Assembly: GCA_027575765.1 (NCBI GenBank)
Contig: JANBPT010000068.1
Coordinates: forward strand, 1 to 64,000
Origin: Tieghemiomyces parasiticus
Taxonomy: Eukaryota; Kickxellomycota; Dimargaritomycetes; Dimargaritales; Dimargaritaceae
Reading direction: 5' to 3'
DNA: 64,000 bases
Below are positions 56,383 through 64,000 of the stretch, in pieces. The first letter of the stretch is position 1; every line of letters begins with the position of its first letter. The notes beneath the pieces are model-generated. The model did not search any database. It saw nothing but the letters and a program-made list of their open reading frames with translations, and was not told the origin of the DNA. A program made the translations under genes and the position numbers.

Positions 56383-59300
56383 CGTCGCGTGGATTGGGAA
56401 GAAGCAGTGGTGGTGATGGTGGTAGGGACGACGATAGTGGGGCGGGTGGATGGTATCGAGCCGGTGGCGGTGGATCGGGGAGCGCAGCAGAGTGAACGGA
56501 GCTCAATGGCGAGCTACAGAAGAACAATCCTCGAGTACCCAGGCCTGGGGGAGGTCAAACGTGAGAGGGGTATAATATAGTTGCTATACAATGGGTGCAG
56601 AGGATTATGGATACGGTTCGGGCGCAATGTGTTGAGAGTGATAGATGAGTGCTATAGTGGACTGCTCTATGTGAACCTGCTTGGTGTACAAACAAGATAT
56701 ACGAAAGGCGCGGGTAAGTGGAATTGGGGTCGATAGAATAAAACTAAATGGTAAGCGGGCGGCACGATACGCCACGGCCGACTAAATATTGAAAACAATT
56801 ATCCAAAAAAATATACCCCGTCAGGATGATCGGCGAGTTTTATACGACACTTCCATGCGGCAGGCGTCACATGTAGAGCGAACTAAACAGAAGGGCCGGC
56901 GGCAATGGGCGACCGGCCCTTGTCAAAGAATTCTGGTGTAACGGCAACGTGCCGATCGAGCGGAAGGCAAACGGTGAGGAAGGGGAGGACGAAAGGGGGG
57001 AAGCGTTAGCCGGGCAGACTTTGGCAAGGAAGGGGAGATGTGGCGGGCGGAGAAAAGTGTGGCTGAGAAAAGAGGGGGCGTGTGTGGTTTAGGCGTGTGC
57101 ACTGAGGCTAGCAACCGGCGCGTGTACATGTGTGTGTGCGAAAGTAATTCCTCCGACGCCTTGAGTTTCCAAAGACGTCATGATGCAGGGAAGTAGAGGT
57201 CTATGCGATAGCTGGGATGGTAAGTTAGCAGACCAGGGATGGCAGCAGCAGGTTGGATGTACGGTTAGGCCAGAGTAATGCTGTACAGGCTCATTGTATA
57301 AGGGATGAATAAATATTACTGCACGAGTATGGTTCTTTTACTATAGGGGCACCTTGATTTCGGCAGGGAAAGCTGATTAACTGGATAATCTATGACGTTA
57401 CGAGCTGGTAATCGGCCTACGGGTCAGACTTCGAACCCCCATAAACGCCCGACACACAACTAGTAGGTGGCGATAAAACTAGTGCAACCCAACCGGGCCA
57501 TAGGATAGGGGTTAAGGGAGACGAGTACGGCCCGTACAGCAAACACAGGAGCAGCATAGCTTGCGCCAGGGCCAAGTATCTAAGGGCCAGGTCGCAGTGT
57601 ACCGGTCGTCAATACGGAATTCCGAGGCCGTCGGGCCTCGCCCCCTACTGCATCTCTCCTCTTTTTATAAGCTCCCTTCCATAGTAGCCGCCTAAATTGG
57701 AGCCCTACGCCAAGGTCGGAGGGGAAGGATCGGGCTAGCCTTGGTGCCTAATTTACCGGCGGAGCTTGCGATGAGGATTGGCTAAAAGAGGGCGGACTGA
57801 GTAACCCAAATTCACCCCCAATACCTTTACCCTCCGGATGAATTGCAGCATAGTAAACGCCTGCCACATCCACCCACCCAATATAGGTGATATAGCCGTC
57901 AGTGAAAAGTGCCAGCGGTTTGTCCTGGCCTCAAACCTAGTGGTGCCACGATGGCGAGGCCACAAAAGCACAAGTATCGGGGGACACGGTATGTAATTTG
58001 TGGACAGTAAGCGGACAGCCCTATTTTTAAGCCGATTGTGTATTTGACCAAATACGGATGATCTCAGTTGAGGCTAAGAATAGATTCCTCGCGGGCCGAA
58101 GTTTCGGTGTTCAAGTGCCGAGGTTGCGCGACAGGAAGGCCGGCGGGGTGGATGACACCCGGCGAAATTACAGGCGAGGTTACAACGCGTGAGGCCGGCG
58201 ATGAATAGGGCATACAGCAGTCGTTGCGCTAGGACCCTGAGCGGTTAATAAGCTCCCGACGGAAACACCAGTTTAGACGATGTGCCTCGCCTGCCCTTTT
58301 ACGCGTCAGCCTATGGTAAGCCACGAGTATCTGTCCAGCCGCTATGGGTGCTGAGTAATCCCAGGACTCTGTAAGGTGGTTGTGCTTCGCCCTCACCATA
58401 ATACTAAAAATAAGGGACTGATTGATATGCGTAATAGGATTATCTATGCCGCAGCGAAGGACGAAGCCTGGAGGCCTACGGGGGAGGGGTTTCTGATAAA
58501 ATAGAAGCCATAAGGCCGATGGGAGGACACGTGGACCCGGTCGGAGTAAAACATCGCCTGTGGCCCGGCTCTTACGAAGACATAACGTACTGCGGCGACG
58601 GCGCAACGCCTAGCCTAGTTGGAGCCAATCGGGATCTAGTGAACCCGGCGGGGAGATTGGCGGGAAAATATTTTCCCAACAGGTAACAAGCTGGTCGAAT
58701 CATCAATCGTCATGGTGAGAGCATATGCCAGCGACGACCGCGCCGACCAAAAAGAAAAAAAAAACTAAAAAAAGCATAGAAGCGAGGGAGGCAGCAAAGA
58801 GGTTATCCCGACTATCTTGAGCGTATTACGAAAAGCTGGCGGGCAAGGGGGCGAGAGGGCATGCCAGGGAATCCGATAGGCCCTGCACCCAGCAGTATCA
58901 AGGGCCCACTGGCCAGCCAGACAGGGGTTGGGGGGGGGGAAGTAAGCATGACTCTTGTGCGCCCCTCCACACATACGTCTGACTGACGAACTGCCCCCCC
59001 ACACGGTTGGGCAAGAAGGCAGACCCCCCTAATCCTTACACCCCTTCTCCCTATCACGTTCACCTCTCCTCCGAGGCTTGACCCCGTTGCTTGCATCTTC
59101 TTCACCGTTCGTATATCTGCCCCTCTGGCGCATACATCTTTCCGACGCATCGCTTCTCATCACCTACGGTTCCCATCGACCTAATCCACTCTCTTTCTGC
59201 ATTTTTCAATCCTCTAATAACCCAGTCGATCACCACTCACCTCCACCCATCACACTTGGCGACCTAATCTCACCTAGATATACCTAGATTCTGGTCCACC

Positions 59301-59490
59301 CTCCACTCGACTATATCTGGCACTACGAACCCAGACCACCAACGCGGCCTTCCCACCGTCCACTTCTGCATTCTATACATTTGGCCTTCCACGTCACCCC
59401 TAGCCACTTCCACTTGCCGCTATCGGCCGTCGATACCCCTTCACTTTCGACCCTGTACCTATATTCCACTTTCCGATATCGTTGTTCCCC
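56383..59490. other. 3.1-kb gene-poor region
   Basis: Left end is the CAP promoter (TATA-like sequence near 56572). No gene can be supported across 56600-58990; frames of 70-125 codons on the minus strand have no ATG or no domain. From about 59000 the plus strand is CT-rich and is the leader of the PRELI gene at 59491. I searched for tRNA-like B boxes; the one candidate near 57428 does not fold. Confidence 0.45.
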
Positions 59491-60063
59491 ATGAAGCTGT
59501 TCGAGGCCTTCCACGAGTACTCGCAAAACTGGGCCACCGTAACGGCGGCCCACTGGCAAAAATACCCGAATGACAAGACGCCGCACGTGCTCCACGTCGA
59601 GACTCTCAACCGCACGATCGACCCGGAAACGGGAATCCTACGGACGGAGCGGCTTATTTCGTGCAGGCAGGCGTGCCCAGCTATTGTGGCCAAGATCCTC
59701 GGATCGTCTGAGACGTCGTACGTGCTCGAATACAGTGAAGTGGACCCCAAGCAGCAGGTCCTTAAAGCCGTGACCACGAATCTGACCTATCACAATGTGG
59801 TGGCTGTCAATGAGGAGATTTGCTACACGGCCCACCCAACGCAGCCCCGGTCGGCTACCGCCTTCAAGCAGTCCGCCCAGATCACCGCCTTCAGCTGGAT
59901 CGCTAGCACTGTAGAGGATTTCTGTGTCAACCGGTTCCGCGAGAACGCCCAGATTGGCAAGCGCGCCCTGGAGCAAGTCGTCGAGAAGTTGGCAGAGACC
60001 AACGCTGCCGCCGCCCAGACTGCTTCTGCCGGTTCCCTTGCTGCGGCGGCGGGTGCTCAGTAG
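59491..60063 (+). CDS. PRELI/MSF1-domain (Ups-family) mitochondrial lipid-transfer protein
   Basis: Intermembrane-space protein that, with an Mdm35-type partner, shuttles phosphatidic acid or phosphatidylserine between mitochondrial membranes. Single exon, 190 residues, from ATG at 59491 (MKLFEAFHEYSQNWATVTAAHW). The PRELI/MSF1 domain fills residues 1-170: KYPN at the end of helix 1, HVLHVETLNRTID, a GILRTERLI strand, EYSEVDPKQQVL, and the amphipathic SWIASTVEDFCVNRFREN C-terminal helix. The Ala-rich tail is variable. SLMO/Ups2-like features (HVLxVDxLxR pattern) make it closer to PRELID3 than to PRELID1, but I am not certain of the subgroup. Confidence 0.9.
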   Translation: MKLFEAFHEYSQNWATVTAAHWQKYPNDKTPHVLHVETLNRTIDPETGILRTERLISCRQACPAIVAKILGSSETSYVLEYSEVDPKQQVLKAVTTNLTYHNVVAVNEEICYTAHPTQPRSATAFKQSAQITAFSWIASTVEDFCVNRFRENAQIGKRALEQVVEKLAETNAAAAQTASAGSLAAAAGAQ

Positions 60064-60527
60064 ATAACCCGTTTGAAGAAGTAAAAAAAATAGAGGAAAG
60101 AAACCGCCTAGACCTAAACGCAGAGGGCTTGCCATAGGCCCCAGAGCCCATCTAGGCTGTGTGCCCTCCCCCCTCCCCTCGTCTTGCCACCTCCACCCTT
60201 GTGCATCCTTTGTTCATAAAGGCGTTGGTGGCACAACCGCGTTGGCCGATATCTTCCCTATTCATCTCAACCTGCGACAACCTCACTCACACGCACTCTC
60301 TCTCTCTCTCTTTGCATATTTCGCAAGCGGTAGATATCGACATTGTACCTCCTGAAAATAAAAAGTAAAAAGTTAAACATCCAACGACGCCACCTTCTGA
60401 CTATCGTTGCTTGAAAACGGAACGGTAGCGTGCTAGAAATTATAAACTTGTATAATACAAAACCTAACCGGATATTCCAAGGTCCCCTTATAGACGTAAA
60501 ATTTAAAACCTACCAACGAAATTTGCT
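60064..60527. other. Intergenic between convergent PRELI and SWC4
   Basis: 3' flanks of both genes, with a (CT)8 tract at 60296-60311. No gene seen. Confidence 0.5.
60296..60311. repeat. (CT)n microsatellite
   Basis: Eight CT units between the convergent PRELI and SWC4 genes. Confidence 0.85.
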
Positions 60528-62138
60528 CTAAGGGAAATCGTCACTACCAGGCGGGGCGGACCCGGTATGGTGATGGAGTTGGGGCGGCGGACTGCGACCG
60601 AGGAGGTGGGCCTTGCGATTGGTGGCCATCCGGACGTCATGGTCGGCCTTGTCAACCTGTTTCTTGAGTTCAAGGGCGACGAGGATATTGGCCTGGAGCC
60701 GATCGAATTCAGCGCAGACCGGGCCAGTGGCCATGACGGGCCGTGGAGGTATGTTGAGTTCCTCAAGGTAGGCAAGGACCTTTTGGCTCATACTCAGCTT
60801 AACCGGGGCGATCCGTGTGCTGCGGATGAAGGCACCGGGAGCCGTCCGGTCATGACTAGGAATCCGGGAGACCAGGGCGGACGTGGTGGTGGCCAGACCC
60901 TGGGCCGCCGATGCGGACGAAGTAAAAGGACCCGGGGAGGCTAAGCCCAGGTCGCTGTGATCGTCCGCGATGGAGGATGTTGGGGTGGCTCCGCCCGGGT
61001 AGAACCCCACGCGGGACGGTGAGACGGAACGGGACGTGTCCACGCGGCTGTCGTTCGCCTCGGCCCCATTCTTCTTGAGCAGTTTGCGTTTCTTAGTCTT
61101 GACAGATAATGACCCATCCACCGGGGAAGGTAGGGTGCCCGAAGAGTCATAGGCGCCGTCGTCTAGGTGGTGGGTGGTTCCAGTGGCTGAGGACAGGGGG
61201 TGATGTGCGCTTGGGGAGGCTAGACCGCCCGGGTCCCCCAGATTACTTCCACTCCCAAGCCGAAGCCCCGACGGAGGGTGGTGGCCGGCCAGCGGCCGCC
61301 GGGACTTGAGTCCGCCGGCGCTGCGAAGGGCCAGGTTGGTCTCGTGGGCGTTGAGCAACCGGAGAAGGGCCTCCCGTTCATGGGTGAGCCGGCGCTCGTT
61401 CTGATCGAGGCGGCGCACCTCCAAGAAGAGGCACTCCTCCTCCTCAATCTGCTCGCGGGTGCGGCCGTAGAGCTTCTCGAGGTAGCTCTTGCGTTCAATC
61501 TCGCGGTCCTTGTTGTAATCATAAAGAGCCAGGTCGCGCTGCAGGGTCGGGTCACTGAGACTACCGGCGTGGCGGCCGCGCAGCAGTTTCTGCTGGATGG
61601 CGTAGAACCGTTCTTTGAGGTCCTCCATTGTGCGCGTTTTCCCATCTTCGAAATGGTAGCGGTCGGCGATGACCGGGAACCGGAGATCAAGCTGTCGGCA
61701 GAGCGACCACAAGTAGGCCGTTTCCTCCTTATTCCAGTCGTCGTCGCGCAAATATAACTCATACTCGGCGTCCGTGTACTCGCCCACGTCAATGATCTGG
61801 TTGAAGGCGGCGAAGTGGTAGTCGAGGGGCTCGTCGTTGGCCTTTACCCAGTGGTGCAGGACCAGGTCGTCGTCTCGCGCGCTGCTGGTGAAGCCGCGGT
61901 TAAACCATGCCATGGCCCGCCCGCTAGCCTTGGGCTTGGCGTGGAGCGACGGAGGCTTATCGATGAGCACGGTAGGGGCGCCGCCAATCAGGTTGAACAG
62001 GTCGCGGCTGACGCTGGGCAGGGCAGGCGTCGTCGGCGCGGGCGAGCGGCAGTTGGATATGTCAGGGGAGGAACTACGCGAACGGTCCGCATCGGTTGTT
62101 GACCCCATGCCAAGGTCTGCTGGCTGGTCAACGTCCAT
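60528..62138 (-). CDS. SWC4: SWR1/NuA4 complex subunit SWC4 (DMAP1)
   Basis: Nuclear subunit shared by the SWR1 H2A.Z-exchange and NuA4 acetyltransferase complexes. Single exon. I start at ATG 62138 (MDVDQPADLGMGS), giving 536 residues; an upstream in-frame ATG at 62330 would add a Pro/Ser-rich stretch that looks like leader. After a disordered start (SRDLFNLIGGAPTV near residue 45), the conserved part has WVKANDEPLDYHFAAFNQ, then the SANT/Myb-like domain with DDDWNKEETAYLWSLCRQLD and RFPVIADRYHF near residues 125-160, followed by a long coiled coil (REQIEEEECLFLEVRRLDQNERRL). The C-terminal DMAP1 region with LSMQ-type KVLAYLEELNIPPRPVM and a final helix is present. Confidence 0.93.
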   Translation of the reverse strand: MDVDQPADLGMGSTTDADRSRSSSPDISNCRSPAPTTPALPSVSRDLFNLIGGAPTVLIDKPPSLHAKPKASGRAMAWFNRGFTSSARDDDLVLHHWVKANDEPLDYHFAAFNQIIDVGEYTDAEYELYLRDDDWNKEETAYLWSLCRQLDLRFPVIADRYHFEDGKTRTMEDLKERFYAIQQKLLRGRHAGSLSDPTLQRDLALYDYNKDREIERKSYLEKLYGRTREQIEEEECLFLEVRRLDQNERRLTHEREALLRLLNAHETNLALRSAGGLKSRRPLAGHHPPSGLRLGSGSNLGDPGGLASPSAHHPLSSATGTTHHLDDGAYDSSGTLPSPVDGSLSVKTKKRKLLKKNGAEANDSRVDTSRSVSPSRVGFYPGGATPTSSIADDHSDLGLASPGPFTSSASAAQGLATTTSALVSRIPSHDRTAPGAFIRSTRIAPVKLSMSQKVLAYLEELNIPPRPVMATGPVCAEFDRLQANILVALELKKQVDKADHDVRMATNRKAHLLGRSPPPQLHHHTGSAPPGSDDFP

Positions 62139-62750
62139 GATTGGTTCGCTGTTGTAGAAATGAGGTAGGAACGAAGGAGATGGGAAGGTAGGTGCTAATG
62201 TTGCCGATTGGGGGAAAAGGAGTGGTTGAATGTACTGACAGAGCGGGTAAATGTGGGGAACGAATTGAAGGCTATGGTGAGAAGGGGGAGCAATGGAGCC
62301 AGGCAGCACTCGGACGTGGGGATCCGGCATAATTCGCGTCTGGTTCCTCACGCGCCGTAGGCCCGGTCAAGCATGTTGGCGACATAGTTCTGGCCCTTTA
62401 AAGCACGGATGTACATGGTTGCTAAGGGGGGGGACTAGCCTCCGGCAGGCCTCCCAGACTGCCTTTGATTGTAACAACGGACAGCCCCGGCGCGTCCGCC
62501 TGCCGGTTGTATGAAGGACCAGTTTGTCGTGTATGCGACCGGAACTCAGCACCTGAACCGAATAGGCACTTGAGCAGATTCCACTAGACATGGGGGTCCA
62601 CGCGACTCGATTGAGCTGAGCGAGTTTCTGTCTAGTTGCCCCCCCCCCCTAGTGAGCGGCTTCCCTTCATCGCCTCTTTCTGTAGCTAGTCCTTTATAAC
62701 CACATTTTTTCCGCTTCCTCTCCATAGAACAGCCTGGCATAGATAAATCT
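62139..62750. other. Intergenic right of SWC4
   Basis: SWC4 leader (CT-rich on the minus strand to about 62330), then a region with a C10-like run near 62640. No gene seen. Confidence 0.45.
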
Positions 62751-62906
62751 ATGCATCGTCTCGTAAACTCCACTCAATCCTTCACGGATATTGATTGGGC
62801 CCAACTCGACCGTACCGGTGACATCACCACTCTGCCGCTGTCATCTAATCTAAAGGTTGCGCAGTTATGGAATAGCAATTGGAAGCCACCAACCACGCTA
62901 CCGTAG
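62751..62906 (+). CDS. Small ORF, 51 codons (uncertain)
   Basis: ATG at 62751 opens a 51-residue frame with balanced composition (contains FTDIDWAQLDRTGDI and VAQLWNSNWKPP). A CT-rich leader and ATAAATCT precede the ATG. The stop overlaps a GTAGGC donor-like site, so it may be the first exon of a larger gene. It is shorter than usual gene-calling cutoffs. No family is recognised. Confidence 0.35.
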   Translation: MHRLVNSTQSFTDIDWAQLDRTGDITTLPLSSNLKVAQLWNSNWKPPTTLP

Positions 62907-63424
62907 GCTAAGTAGGCGCGCCCAACCCCGCAACTGGAGCTCGGCGGGCGCTTTCGTCACTTACCATTTCACCCCTCCCCCACTTTCACGTTCACCAAGG
63001 CCTGCATCGGCCGCATGACGTTGCACAGTCCCTGAGGTTGTGTTATTCGTTGGCTGCCAACCACTTCCTTTTCGGAGATGGCAACGGCTGAGGAAATGCA
63101 ATAAGGCCCCCGGGTCACCCCATCGGTTTGCGTTCTCGCTCCTAGCCCTTTTCAGCTTTATCGCCAACTTCGCCCTAGTATCGCCCGGTATCGGGTGGCC
63201 TACCCGCCCCGCCAGACTCATAGGCTCTGTCCTTCCCCACCCCGGTTTAAAGGGTGGTTGTCACTAGACTATACGCCCCACCTGAACCTTCTCGAGAGGT
63301 TTCACCCTCACCCGCCTTCCATTGCCACGCGTTGACCCGTTCGCCGCCATCACTTGGACTGCACCTTCGCCTCTTCGTCCTCACCAATCCGTCCGTGCGT
63401 TTGGACGCATTCCCTTGTTTTCCT
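62907..63424. other. Leader of the right-edge gene
   Basis: CT-rich on the plus strand from about 63270, consistent with a leader of the gene that follows. No separate gene seen. Confidence 0.4.
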
Positions 63425-64000
63425 ATGGTCCTTCCCAGCCCGGCCCGCTCCCGTCTCCGCTATCACTTGACCGGCTCCGCCGCCCGGCCACCGACTCCGA
63501 CTCTGACTTTCCTACGGCGCACTTGCCACCTTCACGTCCCGCGGACGTTGTCTATTAAGGCGACATCGACCCACTATTACCGTCCACCGCACCCGATTAC
63601 CGCGAACAGTAAGTCCCCCACTCCGGCCCTTGGTAACCCCGCAGACTATACGTGCCCCCCGGTCGTAGGCCATAAGGTTGCTACGGCTCTCGTCTCGTCG
63701 CTTGCCAATCATTAACGCCACTGCCCCTTTCTTCTCTCAACCTCCTGGGTGCCTGCAGTGCCTCTCTCGGATCACGGTCGTCTGATTACCACCACTATCG
63801 TGGTCGGGTGCGGGGTCTATCTGGGCTGGCGCCTGCTCCACAGCGTTTCTGGCCACCGACTGCAGCGATCACCACAGCGCCGCGTGTCCCACGACGCCGG
63901 CCTGGATTTGAAGGCTGTGGCCCTCGATCTGACCACTGTCGATCGGGACCTCCTGGCCCGGGTAAAGGACCGGGTGGCGGAAATCCGTGAGACCCTCACT
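63425..64000 (+). CDS. Membrane-anchored protein, 3' end beyond the window
   Basis: Two exons are inferred: 63425-63608 and 63759 to the window edge, phase 1, GTAAGT donor and TGCAG acceptor. The first exon is Arg-rich and acid-poor (MVLPSPARSRLRYHLTGSAA), like a mitochondrial presequence. The second begins PLSDHGRL and has one hydrophobic segment, ITTTIVVGCGVYLGWRLL, followed by a charged helical region (LDLTTVDRDLLARVKDRVAE). The join creates an ATG across the splice (A|TG), so translation might start there and exon 1 be leader. The product is not recognised; an inner-membrane mitochondrial protein is a guess. Confidence 0.55.

Noticed and set aside
57400..57470. tRNA-like B box (ACTTCGAACCC)
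   Set aside because: The flanking bases do not pair into a T stem or acceptor stem on either strand.
58229..58606. 125-codon minus-strand ORF
   Set aside because: It begins with a non-ATG codon and shows no domain.
61278..61757. 159-codon plus-strand ORF inside SWC4
   Set aside because: It is antisense to the conserved SANT and coiled-coil coding sequence.
1..64000. CRISPR arrays, prophage or bacterial-type operons
   Set aside because: No regularly spaced repeats, ribosome binding sites or bacterial gene clusters were seen; introns and gene families are eukaryotic.

Overview
The window looks like nuclear DNA of an early-diverging fungus. Genes are compact and mostly intron-poor, introns are short (about 50-150 bp, one of 455 bp) with GTAAGT-like donors, coding GC is moderately high, and 5' flanks are CT-rich. 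The gene set is eukaryotic and includes a fungal or plant-type threonine synthase, a methionine-permease-like transporter, a DHA2-type MFS transporter and V-ATPase c''. A species cannot be named from the sequence. A zoopagomycete or other non-Dikarya lineage is my inference, based on the mix of families such as a TFB1M-type dimethyltransferase, a cAMP-receptor-like GPCR and a PP1-docking LRR protein.

Layout. 0-5.4 kb: a gene-free stretch, a dead DD34D mariner transposon with recognisable terminal inverted repeats, then the Pol III subunit gene RPC4. 6.2-10 kb: a RhoGEF. 10-17 kb: a gene-poor interval with an unusual series of minus-strand splice donors, probably an unresolved many-exon gene or a long spliced 5' leader. 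17.3-25.7 kb: RRS1 (ribosome biogenesis), then three genes for mitochondrial gene expression (RMND1-like, TFB1M-like methyltransferase, PPR protein) with a tRNA-Thr between the first two. 25.8-27.1 kb: a 7-TM receptor convergent with the PPR gene. 29.6-33.9 kb: a large LRR protein carrying two PP1-docking motifs. 34.4-43.5 kb: COQ1 and two transporters, all on the minus strand. 45.0-47.8 kb: V-ATPase c'' convergent with threonine synthase. 48-50 kb: degenerate DNA with a possible Copia RNase H remnant. 50.2-56.4 kb: a possible small secreted peptide, a protease-associated-domain 7-TM protein and a secreted CAP-family protein. 59.5-62.1 kb: PRELI/Ups protein and SWC4/DMAP1. A small ORF and a cut-off membrane protein gene occupy the right edge.

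Most genes are unlinked housekeeping functions. Two groupings may mean something: the run of mitochondrial-expression genes at 18.8-25.7 kb, and the run of surface or secreted proteins at 50.2-56.4 kb. No CRISPR array, viral genome or complete secondary-metabolite cluster was seen. The part of the window least explained by known families is 10-16.6 kb on the minus strand.
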